Positions 32,620-41,233 of a DNA stretch of 64,000 bases are shown piece by piece. A model generated the notes under the pieces. That model ran no database searches and had not been told where the DNA came from. It was given only the letters and a program-made list of their open reading frames with translations. This DNA comes from Actinoplanes italicus (GTDB taxonomy: Bacteria; Actinomycetota; Actinomycetes; Mycobacteriales; Micromonosporaceae): contig NZ_PVMZ01000028.1 in the NCBI RefSeq assembly GCF_003001815.1, positions 1-64,000 on the forward strand. The letters are read 5' to 3'. The position numbers and the translations under genes were made by a program. Numbering within the stretch: the first letter of the stretch is position 1; every line of letters begins with the position of its first letter.

Positions 32620-33791
32620 CGCTCGTTGAAACACCGGTCCGCCGATCATGGATGGTCGCTTACGCGCTCGCCATGATCGGCGTGGCCGCCGGTTGGTTCG
32701 GGCCGATCCAGATCCTGCTCCCCGAGCAGGCGGCCCGGCTGGCCGGGGACGACGGCAAGGAGGCGCTGCTCGCCCTGGTCACCGCCTGGGGCGCGGCGGC
32801 GTCGCTGGTAGCCAATCCATTGTGGGGACTGATCTCCGACCGGCTGGGCTCACGCCGTCCGATCTTCATCGCCGGGACCGCGGTCGGTGTGGCGGGGCTG
32901 CTCCTGCTCTCGATGGCGGACGGCACGGCGCTCATGGTCACCGGGTGGATCCTGGTGCAGGTCGGGCTCAACGGGCCGCTCGCGGCGCTGGCGGCGATGA
33001 TCGGCGATCGGGTTCCCGAGCGGCAACGCGGCACGGTCGGGGCACTCTTCGGGGTGGCTCAGATCATCGGGGTCATTCTCGGTACGGCCGTCGCGGTCGT
33101 CGCGGGTAGCCAGACGGTGGGCTACATCGCGATAGCCGTGGCTGTGCCCGCCCTCGGCGCGGCCATCCTGATCGTCCACCGCGAGACGGTCATCGTCCCG
33201 ATCGATGCGCCGCGGCGGTGGCGGTGGCCCGGCGGGCAGTTCGCCTGGGCCTGGGTGATCCGGTTCCTGCTCAACCTGGTCAACGCGCTCGTACTGGTCT
33301 ACCTGCTCTACTACCTGTCGGACGAGGTCGGTGTCGACGACGCGGCCACCTGGGTTCTCATCGTGACCGTGGTGAACGTGCTGTTCGCCGGCATCTTCGG
33401 CTTCGCCGGGGGAGTCCTGTCCGACCGCTGGGAGAAGCGTCGCGTCTTCGTGGCGGCCGGCGCGGTCGTCCTGGCGATCGGCACCACACTGATGGCCCTC
33501 GTCCCGGTCGTGCCCGTGGTGATCGCCGCGTCCGTGCTGGTCGGTGTCGGCTGGGGCGCCTACATCGCGGTCGACATGGCCGTGCTCACCCAGGTGCTGC
33601 CCGACCCGGAGACCCGGGCCACCATGCTCGGCGTCGCGAACGTGGCCGGCACCCTGCCGCAGATGCTCGCCCCGGTACTGGCCGCGCCGATCGTCACCAC
33701 GCTCGGCGGCTATCAAACGCTTTACCTGGTCACGGCCGGTTTCGCGCTGCTCGCGCTGGCCCTGTTACCCCGCCTTCGGGCGATCCACTGA
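32616..33791 (+). CDS. MFS transporter, possibly sugar-related
   Basis: 391 residues, twelve spans, with GLISDRLGSRRPIF as the helix 2-3 motif and GVLSDRWEKRR as the equivalent in the second half. The GTG overlaps the previous stop (GTGA) and AAAGG is 8 nt upstream. It lies between a secreted hydrolase and a GH1 glucosidase, so uptake of a glycoside or its product is plausible; this is inference from context. Confidence 0.85.
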   Translation: MTLVETPVRRSWMVAYALAMIGVAAGWFGPIQILLPEQAARLAGDDGKEALLALVTAWGAAASLVANPLWGLISDRLGSRRPIFIAGTAVGVAGLLLLSMADGTALMVTGWILVQVGLNGPLAALAAMIGDRVPERQRGTVGALFGVAQIIGVILGTAVAVVAGSQTVGYIAIAVAVPALGAAILIVHRETVIVPIDAPRRWRWPGGQFAWAWVIRFLLNLVNALVLVYLLYYLSDEVGVDDAATWVLIVTVVNVLFAGIFGFAGGVLSDRWEKRRVFVAAGAVVLAIGTTLMALVPVVPVVIAASVLVGVGWGAYIAVDMAVLTQVLPDPETRATMLGVANVAGTLPQMLAPVLAAPIVTTLGGYQTLYLVTAGFALLALALLPRLRAIH

Positions 33792-33802
33792 AAGGATCCA
33801 CC

Positions 33803-35155
33803 TTGTACCCCCAGTTCCCACCCGGTTTCCGGTTCGGCATGTCCACCTCGGCGTACCAGATCGAGGGCGCGGCCGACACGGGCGGCAAGGGCCCGAGCAT
33901 CTGGGACACCTTCACGGCCCGCCCCGGAACCGTCCGGAACGGTCAGGACGGTCGGGTGGCGATCGACCACTACCACCGGTACGAGTCCGACATCGCTCTG
34001 ATCGCCGCGGCCGGCGTGCAGGACTACCGGTTCTCGTTCTCCTGGCCCCGGGTGCTCGGCGGTGACCTCGGTTTCTACGACCGGCTCGTCGACTCGATCC
34101 TGGAGAACGGGCTTCGACCGGTCCCGACGCTCTACCACTGGGACCTGCCCCAGGAGCTCGAGGACGCCGGCGGCTGGATGAACCGGGACACCGCGCACCG
34201 GCTCGCCGACTACGCCAGCACGCTCGCGTTGCGCCTCGGCGACCGGGTCCGGGACTGGATCACCATGAACGAGATGAACGTGCACACGCTGTACGGGTAC
34301 GCGCTCGCCGATCACGCCCCGGCGCGTGGCCTGGGGCTCGGCGCGTTGCCGGCCGGGCATCACCAGCTGCTCGCCCACGGGCTGGCGGTGCAGGTTCTGC
34401 GTACCCATGGGGCTCGAGGCGTCGGGGTCGCGAGCCAGCACTTCCCCGTGACGTCGGCCACCGAATCCGCCGAGGACGTCGCGGCGGCGACGCTCTTCTC
34501 CGACCTCACCAACTGGACCTTCTCCGACCCGATCCTGCTCGGCGACTATCCGAGCGAACTGATCCGGGCCGGTGTGGGTGTGCCGGACGCGCAGCTCGAC
34601 CGGGACCTGGAGCTGATCGGGGCGCGGCTCGACTTCTACGGCGTCAACTACTACGAGCCGACGATGATCGAGGCGCCGAAGGCCGGCAAGGACTACAGCG
34701 GCGTGCTCGAAGTGGACATTCCGGATGGTATGCCGTTCTCGCCGGTGCCGGTGAAGAGCGACGAGCGTACCGATTTCGGGTGGGCGATCGTGCCGTCCGG
34801 GCTCACCGAGATCCTCGTGACGCTGAAGAAGCGCTACCCGTCACTACCGCCCGTGATCATCACCGAGAACGGGGCCTCGTTCCATGACGCGCCGCCCGGG
34901 CCGGACGGCCGGGTCCACGACGAGCGGCGCATCGCGTACCTCGACGCCCATCTCTCGGCGGTGTCCGACGCCATCTCCGCCGGCGTCCGGGTGGACGGCT
35001 ACTACGTGTGGTCGGCGATCGACAACTTCGAGTGGGCCGCCGGCTTCGACGAGAGGTTCGGCCTGATCTACGTCGACTTCGACGACCTTTCGCGTACGCC
35101 GAAGGACTCCTACTACTGGTACCAGGAGCTGATCAAAGCTCAAGCGCGCAACTGA
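33803..35155 (+). CDS. GH1 beta-glucosidase
   Basis: 450 residues of glycoside hydrolase family 1. It begins FPPGFRFGMSTSAYQIEGA. The acid/base is E157 in TMNEMNVH and the nucleophile E355 in IITENGASF; VWSAIDNFEWAAGFDERFGL closes the active site. Usually the acid/base motif is NEP; here it is NEM. TTG 33803 has AAAGGA 6 nt upstream and lies 11 bp after the MFS stop. No signal peptide, so it hydrolyses imported beta-glucosides in the cytoplasm. The last 16 bp overlap the convergent TetR gene. Confidence 0.93.
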   Translation: MYPQFPPGFRFGMSTSAYQIEGAADTGGKGPSIWDTFTARPGTVRNGQDGRVAIDHYHRYESDIALIAAAGVQDYRFSFSWPRVLGGDLGFYDRLVDSILENGLRPVPTLYHWDLPQELEDAGGWMNRDTAHRLADYASTLALRLGDRVRDWITMNEMNVHTLYGYALADHAPARGLGLGALPAGHHQLLAHGLAVQVLRTHGARGVGVASQHFPVTSATESAEDVAAATLFSDLTNWTFSDPILLGDYPSELIRAGVGVPDAQLDRDLELIGARLDFYGVNYYEPTMIEAPKAGKDYSGVLEVDIPDGMPFSPVPVKSDERTDFGWAIVPSGLTEILVTLKKRYPSLPPVIITENGASFHDAPPGPDGRVHDERRIAYLDAHLSAVSDAISAGVRVDGYYVWSAIDNFEWAAGFDERFGLIYVDFDDLSRTPKDSYYWYQELIKAQARN

Positions 35156-35736
35156 TCGACGAACTGGTTGGCGAGGCGGGACAGCCGGTCGGCGCGTCCC
35201 TCCTCGGCCCAGCCGTCCACCAGCATGAGCAGGGTGCTGCCCTCGACCAGGATGATGAAGTCGTCGATCACGGCCTCATCGTCGACCCCGGCCCGCAGCT
35301 CACCCAGCTCCCGCGCCTCGCGCAGGCAGTTGATCAGGTGTCCGCGGATCACCCGGTGCGAGTCACGCCGCGACTCGGCCAGCCGCGGGTGCGACAGCGC
35401 GGCCCCGGCGAACGCCACGTTCACGTGCGCGTCGGCGGCCCGCTCGTCGTCCAGCGGCAGCACCGCCTCCAGCGCGGCCCGCAACCCGTCCAGCCCGAAC
35501 AGGTCGCCACCGATCTCGAAGGCGCGCTCCACGATCCGGTCGTAGATGGCCTTCTGCGCGGCTACCAGGATGTCGTCCTTGCCGCCCAGGAAATGTGCCA
35601 GCACGCTCAGCGAGCAGCCCGCTTCGTCCGCTATGGCCCGGGTCGTGGTGCCCTCCACGCCGCGTGACCGAACCACCCGCCAGGCGGCAGCCAGCAGCTC
35701 CGCCCGTCGCAGATCGTGATCCACCAGCTTAGGCAC
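35140..35736 (-). CDS. TetR-family regulator
   Basis: 198 residues. The N-terminal helix-turn-helix (about 10-55: ELLAAAWRVVRSRGVEGTT, IADEAGCSLSVLAHFLGGKDDIL) is typical; the C-terminal part resembles TetR_C_6 (BetI-like) ligand domains. GTG start with a TTAAGC box about 8 nt upstream suggests a leaderless mRNA. It converges on the GH1 cluster and may control it; alternatively it acts on the MFS gene to its right. Confidence 0.85.
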   Translation of the reverse strand: MPKLVDHDLRRAELLAAAWRVVRSRGVEGTTTRAIADEAGCSLSVLAHFLGGKDDILVAAQKAIYDRIVERAFEIGGDLFGLDGLRAALEAVLPLDDERAADAHVNVAFAGAALSHPRLAESRRDSHRVIRGHLINCLREARELGELRAGVDDEAVIDDFIILVEGSTLLMLVDGWAEEGRADRLSRLANQFVDQLRA

Positions 35737-35812
35737 GCGGACAGCTTAACCACCGCGGTCGATCACGCTGAGTGGCCGTCTCGTCTCCGATTTCCGCGGC
35801 TGTGCCGTACCG

Positions 35813-35836
35813 CTGTCTCAGCGCGCCTGAGACGGC
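35813..35836 (-). terminator. Hairpin after the MFS gene at 35854
   Basis: GTCTCAG and CTGAGAC pair around CGCGC with partial extension outward; it lies 17 bp beyond the stop of the minus-strand MFS gene. No U-tract. Confidence 0.5.
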
Positions 35837-35853
35837 GCCACGACACACCCGGG

Positions 35854-37038
35854 TCAGCTGACGGCGGGTTCACGGGTGGTCAGGTGACCGACCCGGCGGG
35901 CCAGCGGCAAGGTGGCGATCACCGCGACCACCGGGATCGCGAACGCCCACTGCAGGCCGATCGGCTCGGACAGCGCACCCAGCAGCACCGCGCCGAGCAG
36001 CGCGCCGCCGTAGTTGAACAGGTTGACCTTGGCGATGACCTCGTCGCTGCTCTCCAGCGCCGCCTCACCGGCCGCGCTGAACGCCAGCGGCACCAGCACC
36101 CCGACCCCGATACCGGCGACCGCGAAACCGGCCACCGCCGCACCGATGGCCGGAAGCGCCACCACCAGGCCGCACCCGATCCCGCAGAAGATCAGCGCGC
36201 CGACGGCGATCAGCACCCGGCCGGCCCGTGGCACCACGTGATCGGCCACCAGACGGCTCACCAGTACGGCGCCCTGGTAGGCGGCGTAGCCCAGCGGGGC
36301 CACCGCCGGAGCCGCGGCCAGCGAGTCCTGCAGGTAGACCGAACTCCACGTGCTGACCGCCGAGTCCACGAGGAACGCCGTGAAGATCAGCATGCCGCAG
36401 ACGATGACGATCGGGCGTACGCTCCGGCCGCTCTCGGCATGCGCCACGCTCGATCGCAGGGTCCGGCCCGGTTCGAACAGCCGCCAGCCCGCCAGCCCCA
36501 CCAGCACCGCGAAGACCGACGCCACACCGACCGCCACGGCCGCGCCCGCCCCGGTCTTCAGCGCCCCCGACATGAGCAGCGCGGCGGCGATCGCCGCCGC
36601 CGTGTACGCGGCGAACAGCCGGCTCATCACGCTGCGGCCCAGCCGGGCCTGCACCAGGACGCCCTGCATGCTCAGCGAGGCGTCGACCGCGCCGAGGCCC
36701 ACGCCGTACGCCAGAAAGATCGCCGCGAAGATCGCATTGGGTGACCAGAACGTGGTCCCGGCGAGGCCCGCACCGATCAGGAACAGTCCGGACGCGAGTG
36801 CGTACCGGCTGCCCCAGCGGGCCGCGATCCGATCGGCCAGCATCGATCCGCCAGCCGCCGCGACGACCACGAGCAGCAGAACCGCCGAGACGAACGTGTC
36901 GTCGATGCCCTGCCGGTCCTTGAACGCCGGCAATGCTGTCACGACCGCCGCGTAGCCCAGCCCCTGCGCGGCATACCCGGCGCCGATCAGCCGGGCGCGC
37001 GCACCGGCCGACATCTCGGAGGCCTTGCCGTCGTTCAT
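35854..37038 (-). CDS. MFS transporter
   Basis: 394 residues with twelve hydrophobic segments. Start ATG 37038 has GAGG 6 nt upstream. The helix 2-3 loop motif is weak (MLADRIAARWGSRYA). No neighbour hints at substrate: downstream is a TetR gene and upstream mqnB. Highly Ala/Gly/Val-rich like other exporters of this genome. Confidence 0.83.
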   Translation of the reverse strand: MNDGKASEMSAGARARLIGAGYAAQGLGYAAVVTALPAFKDRQGIDDTFVSAVLLLVVVAAAGGSMLADRIAARWGSRYALASGLFLIGAGLAGTTFWSPNAIFAAIFLAYGVGLGAVDASLSMQGVLVQARLGRSVMSRLFAAYTAAAIAAALLMSGALKTGAGAAVAVGVASVFAVLVGLAGWRLFEPGRTLRSSVAHAESGRSVRPIVIVCGMLIFTAFLVDSAVSTWSSVYLQDSLAAAPAVAPLGYAAYQGAVLVSRLVADHVVPRAGRVLIAVGALIFCGIGCGLVVALPAIGAAVAGFAVAGIGVGVLVPLAFSAAGEAALESSDEVIAKVNLFNYGGALLGAVLLGALSEPIGLQWAFAIPVVAVIATLPLARRVGHLTTREPAVS

Positions 37039-37200
37039 CGATGCCTCGCTCGGGTGTTCGCGACGTGGTTTCGATCACATGCCTTTCAGCGCAGCATGCC
37101 GCTCACGATCGACAACAGCAACAGCTTCGCTGTAAACGATCCCGCGGATGCCCGGCTCGGGGTCCTGCCGCCCGTGACCCACTGTTGCCGGCCTGAGGTG

Positions 37201-37833
37201 TCAGGGAAGGGCGGCGAGAGCAGGGGCAGCGGCGCGTAGCGCGGCGAAGGCGTCGCCGAGGCGCCAGGCGGCGCGGTCGCGGGGGCCGATCGGGTTGGAG
37301 ATCGCGCGCAGTTCGGCGAACGGGACGCCCACGCCCGCGGCCGCGATGGCCACGCCGTAACCCTCCATCGCCTCGGCCACGGCGTCCGGGAACCGGGTGG
37401 CCAGGCGGTCGGCGGTCGCGGCGGTGCCGGTGACCGTGGCGAGCGTCAGGACGTCGCCGGAGACGGCGTCCGGCAGGGACGACTGCAGGGCCTTGACCAG
37501 CTGCGGGTCGGATTCGAGGATGCTGGTTCCGAAGCCGAGTTCCTCGATCGGCAGGAAGCCGTCCGGGGATTCGGCGCCCAGGTCGGCGGCGATGCTGCGG
37601 GTCCCGATCACCAGGCCGCCGACGGCCGCGCGGCCCGGGAAACCACCGGCGATGCCGAGGCTCAGGACGGCGCGGCAGGTGCGTCCGGCCAGCAGCCGGG
37701 CGGTTCCGGCGGCAGCGGCGGCGGGGCCGACGCCTACGGCCTCGACCAGGACATTCCCGGGGTCGAGGTGGGCGCGGACGGCATCGGCCTCAGCGGTCAC
37801 CGCGGTCACTACGAGGATGGGGTACGACGTCAC
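37201..37833 (-). CDS. mqnB: Futalosine hydrolase
   Basis: 210 residues of the nucleoside phosphorylase/hydrolase fold. ILVVTAVTAEADAV at the start, GIAGGFPG in the middle and EAMEGYGVAIAA with the ribose-contacting Glu match MqnB. It removes hypoxanthine from futalosine in menaquinone synthesis. It overlaps the preceding MFS gene by 4 bp (ATGA-type), so the two are probably co-translated. With mqnD at 29.7 kb this shows the futalosine pathway operates in this organism. Confidence 0.88.
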   Translation of the reverse strand: MTSYPILVVTAVTAEADAVRAHLDPGNVLVEAVGVGPAAAAAGTARLLAGRTCRAVLSLGIAGGFPGRAAVGGLVIGTRSIAADLGAESPDGFLPIEELGFGTSILESDPQLVKALQSSLPDAVSGDVLTLATVTGTAATADRLATRFPDAVAEAMEGYGVAIAAAGVGVPFAELRAISNPIGPRDRAAWRLGDAFAALRAAAPALAALP

Positions 37834-39866
37834 GAGTCCTCATTCTGCGCCGGCTCACCATCCTGCGTCCCGGCCGACGACGGCCGGTACACGTGATAGC
37901 CGGGAGGGGCCACCGACGATGCGCCGTCGTCCACATCCCGAGCGGCATCGTCCCGCTCGCTCGGACCACCCGATCCGCCACGAGTGCTGCCGGGGCCTCC
38001 GGCCGTGCTGCCGGGGCTCTGGCGTGCCCGCTTCCTGGTCTCCCGGGTTCCGGCCGTGGCCGTGCTCCTCGACTTCCGCCGCCACCAGCGACGGCCGTCG
38101 GGCTCGGTCTCGTCGCCGAGCCGCTGCGTGTCACCGTCGCGGGAACCGAAGCCCGGCCGGCCGGTGCTGTCACGCGGAGTGCTGCCCGTCTGCTCCACGT
38201 CGTCTCGTGGACCGGACACCGGCCGGGCGGTGTCGTCGCGGGGCCGGCCGCGGCCAGCGAGCCGCGTGTCGGTGTCGTGGGCGGCCGCGCCGGGGTGGCG
38301 CTGGGACGGTGTGCCACGACCGGCGCCGAGCGGCACGGTCTGGTCCTGGTCGGCCCACGGGTCCTCGGCGTCGACCCACGCGTCCGTGTCGATCCGGCTG
38401 GTCGGCTGGTCCGCGGCGTCCGGACCGCGGTGCGGCCCGGCGGGCGCTGGCGGGCGGGGACCGGCTTCACCCGTACCCCCATCGTCGGGAAGGTCTGGGG
38501 AAACGGCGCCGGGCCGGCCCGCAAGGCGTTCGTTGTGCAGTCTCGCCGCCGCCCAGGCGGCCCGGGCCGCGGCGAGGACCGCGAGGAGCGCGGCGAAGCC
38601 GAGGCCGAGCCGGCCGTCGAACGGGATGATGCCGAGGCCGCCGCCTGTCACCCAGGCGAGCATGAGAACCGTCTCGGAGTGGGCGAACGCGGTGGCCCGC
38701 TGTCGTTCCGGGACGCGTTCCTGGATGCTGGCGTCGACGGCCAGCTTGGCGATGCCGCTGAAGACCGCGGTGAGCAGTGCCAGCAGGGTGACCATCGCGA
38801 GGTTGTAGAAGATCGTGGTGAGCACGGCGACGCCGGCCGTCACGATCAGGCCGCTCGATTGCAGCGCCAAGGGCCTGCGAATGCGCAGACCGGTGCCGGC
38901 CGCCGTGGACAGGAACGTGCCCAGGGCCAGTGCGCCGCCGACCAGGCCGGCCGCGGTGTTACGGCCGAGCTCCATCCCGAAGACCTCGGTGGTCAGCTGA
39001 TCGCCCATGATCGCGAAAGTGAGGAAGAGCAGCAGGAATCCGTAGAGCAGGCGGAGACTGCTGCTACCGATCAGGGTGGCGACGACCAGGCGGTTGGAGA
39101 GCGGGCGCTCCGAGCCGCGGCCGATGCCGAGCACGGTGCGCCAGGCGCGGGGGAGTGCCTCCGGCGGGTCGGAGTCGGCACGAGGTGGCAGGCGCAACGC
39201 GACGACCATGCCGACCATGAAGATGATCGTGGCGACCCGCAGCGGCCACTGTGGCCCGAACTTGAAGGCCAGCAGGCCGATCGGTGCGACGAGGATGCCG
39301 GCGAAGGTGCCGTAGACGCTGGCACGCGCGCCCACCTGAGACAGTCCGATGCCCTCGGGCAGCAGACGCGGGACCGCGGCGGAACGGGCCACCCCGTACG
39401 CCCGGGACAGCGCCAGCACACCGAAGGCCGCCGGATAGAGCCCCCAGCCGAGCAGGTTGTCGGACATCACGTAGGCCAGGAAGGCCCGGCCGAGGAAGGT
39501 GCTGGCCAGGGCGTACCGCCGGCCGTGCCGGAAATGGTCGAGCAGCGGGCCCACCACCGGCGCCAGCAGGGCGAACGGCACCATCGTGATGAGCAGGTAG
39601 AGCGCCACCTTGCTGCGGGCCTCGCCCAGCGGGACGCTGAAGATCGTCCCGGCGAGCCCGATGGCGATGAGCGCGTCACCGGCACAGGAGACGGCGTGCA
39701 GGTCGAACAGCCGGATCATGCCGATCTCGTTGGCGGCGCCACGGGCGCGCGCCGAGCCGACCCGGCGGGTGGCCCACGCGCCGCCGCGCACCGAGCCACG
39801 CACGATCAGCCGGCCCGCCTTGATGCCGGTGCCGACGATGCGTCCGAGCGCGGAGAACTGCGGCAT
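37830..39866 (-). CDS. MFS transporter with long disordered C-terminal tail
   Basis: 678 residues. Residues about 50-440 hold twelve spans (VVGPLLDHFRHGRRYALA as the helix 2-3 motif). The last 230 residues are hydrophilic, rich in Asp, Arg, Thr, Pro and Gly with no predicted fold, which is unusual for MFS. ATG 39866 (PQFSALGRIVGTG) is preferred over ATG 39857-type alternatives because AGGA lies 8 nt upstream. The gene is coupled by overlap to mqnB; similar MFS genes beside mqnB occur in relatives, reason unknown. Confidence 0.85.
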   Translation of the reverse strand: MPQFSALGRIVGTGIKAGRLIVRGSVRGGAWATRRVGSARARGAANEIGMIRLFDLHAVSCAGDALIAIGLAGTIFSVPLGEARSKVALYLLITMVPFALLAPVVGPLLDHFRHGRRYALASTFLGRAFLAYVMSDNLLGWGLYPAAFGVLALSRAYGVARSAAVPRLLPEGIGLSQVGARASVYGTFAGILVAPIGLLAFKFGPQWPLRVATIIFMVGMVVALRLPPRADSDPPEALPRAWRTVLGIGRGSERPLSNRLVVATLIGSSSLRLLYGFLLLFLTFAIMGDQLTTEVFGMELGRNTAAGLVGGALALGTFLSTAAGTGLRIRRPLALQSSGLIVTAGVAVLTTIFYNLAMVTLLALLTAVFSGIAKLAVDASIQERVPERQRATAFAHSETVLMLAWVTGGGLGIIPFDGRLGLGFAALLAVLAAARAAWAAARLHNERLAGRPGAVSPDLPDDGGTGEAGPRPPAPAGPHRGPDAADQPTSRIDTDAWVDAEDPWADQDQTVPLGAGRGTPSQRHPGAAAHDTDTRLAGRGRPRDDTARPVSGPRDDVEQTGSTPRDSTGRPGFGSRDGDTQRLGDETEPDGRRWWRRKSRSTATAGTRETRKRARQSPGSTAGGPGSTRGGSGGPSERDDAARDVDDGASSVAPPGYHVYRPSSAGTQDGEPAQNEDS

Positions 39867-39968
39867 GGGAACCATCCTGACTGATCCGGGCGACCCGCGT
39901 CGCCTCTGACGCTCGGCTATCTGGGGAGTCGTTGCGGGTCACCGGGTGTGATAGGCAACAATGGGCGG

Positions 39969-40790
39969 GTGACCTCCAGGACCACCGCCCGCGCCGCCCG
40001 ACTCGACCAGGTCTGTGCCGATGCCGTCGGTGTGGCCCGTGGTGCCATCACCGAAGTGGACCCCGCCGACATCGGTGAGCATCTCGAAGTGATCGCCGAG
40101 GGCGATCGCGTGGTGACCCACTTCTTCGAGAGCCACCTCGACGGCTATCGCGGCTGGCGGTGGGCGGTGACCGTGACCCGCGTCCCGCGCAGCCGCCACG
40201 TGACCGTCTGTGAGACCGTCCTGCTGCCCGGGCCGGACGCTCTGCTCGCCCCCGGCTGGGTGCCGTGGAACGAGCGGGTGCAGCCCGGCGACCTCGGCGT
40301 CGGTGACCTCATGCCGACCGCTCCCGACGACGACCGGCTCACTCCGGGTTACGTGCTCAGCGACGACGCCGCGGTCGAGGACGTCTCCTGGGAGCTGGGC
40401 CTGGGCCGGTCCCGGGTGATGTCCCAGGAGGGCCGGATGGAGACGGCCCAGCGGTGGTACGACGGGGATGCCGGTCCGGAGGCGCCGATCGCCTCCGCCG
40501 CGCCGCGTAACGCCCGCTGTGGCACCTGCGGGTTCTATCTGCCGCTGGCCGGTTCGCTGCGGTCGATGTTCGGGGTCTGCGGCAACCTCTACGCGCCCGA
40601 CGACGGCCGGGCGGTCAGCGCCGACCACGGGTGCGGCGCCCACTCCGAGGCTCTGCTGAGCGCTGCCGAGCAGCCGGTCGAAGAACTGCCCACGGTGTAC
40701 GACGACAGTGAGGTCGAGACGGTGGCGGTCAGCCGTGGCCACGGCTCGGTCGAGTCGGGTGAGCCGGCCGAGGATTACGGCCACAGCTAG
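39969..40790 (+). CDS. DUF3027 protein
   Basis: 273 residues. Conserved DUF3027 features are GDRVVTHFFESHLDGYRGWRW, the ALLAPGWVPWNERVQPGDLG block and a cysteine set (RCGTCGFYLPL, GVCGNLYAPDDGRAV, DHGCGAHS) that looks like a zinc ribbon. The family is actinobacterial and uncharacterised, usually next to a DUF2530 gene and cold-shock or MFS genes, as here. GTG 39969 is the start. The acidic tail is disordered. The stop overlaps the convergent DUF2530 gene by 4 bp. Confidence 0.9.
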   Translation: MTSRTTARAARLDQVCADAVGVARGAITEVDPADIGEHLEVIAEGDRVVTHFFESHLDGYRGWRWAVTVTRVPRSRHVTVCETVLLPGPDALLAPGWVPWNERVQPGDLGVGDLMPTAPDDDRLTPGYVLSDDAAVEDVSWELGLGRSRVMSQEGRMETAQRWYDGDAGPEAPIASAAPRNARCGTCGFYLPLAGSLRSMFGVCGNLYAPDDGRAVSADHGCGAHSEALLSAAEQPVEELPTVYDDSEVETVAVSRGHGSVESGEPAEDYGHS

Positions 40791-41098
40791 GGCTGGTCCA
40801 CCGCGTGGAACTCCGGGTGCGTGAGCGCCCGGCGGCGCTTGCGGTGCCGATCGTGGACCACCATGGTCAGTGTGCCCGGGATTCCCCACACCAGGCCCGC
40901 GACGCTGATCTCGACCCACGACTGCGGCGCGTTGCCCAGCCAGGTGATCAGGGACGCGAGGGCGAAGGCGGCGACGCCGGCGAGCGCGAACGGGACCATG
41001 GGTGGGTCCAGCGGTTCGGGCCTCGGTTTCGTCCCGGTCACCACGGCGAGGACCGGCAGGGGTTCGCCGGTGTGCGTGGCGGGAGACAGGTCACTCAC
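40787..41098 (-). CDS. DUF2530 membrane protein
   Basis: 103 residues: a 33-residue Pro-rich start, two membrane spans (about 35-55 and 66-84) and a basic tail (DRHRKRRRALTHPEF). Matches DUF2530, a small actinobacterial family of unknown role regularly encoded beside DUF3027 and an NCS2 permease. Confidence 0.88.
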   Translation of the reverse strand: MSDLSPATHTGEPLPVLAVVTGTKPRPEPLDPPMVPFALAGVAAFALASLITWLGNAPQSWVEISVAGLVWGIPGTLTMVVHDRHRKRRRALTHPEFHAVDQP

Positions 41099-41233
41099 TC
41101 CGACAGGGTACGACCACTACGCATTGCATCGGTGCAGCGCGTGAGAGTTGTAACATCACTTCCCTTTTACCTAGGTACTTGCATCTGAAAGCATGCGCGC
41201 GTTCACCCCTGCGCCATCTTTCGGAAGGTCCGC

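Noticed and set aside
30565..32649. Minus-strand frame of 694 codons
   Set aside because: Antisense to the secreted amidohydrolase-like gene, which has a signal peptide and metal motifs.
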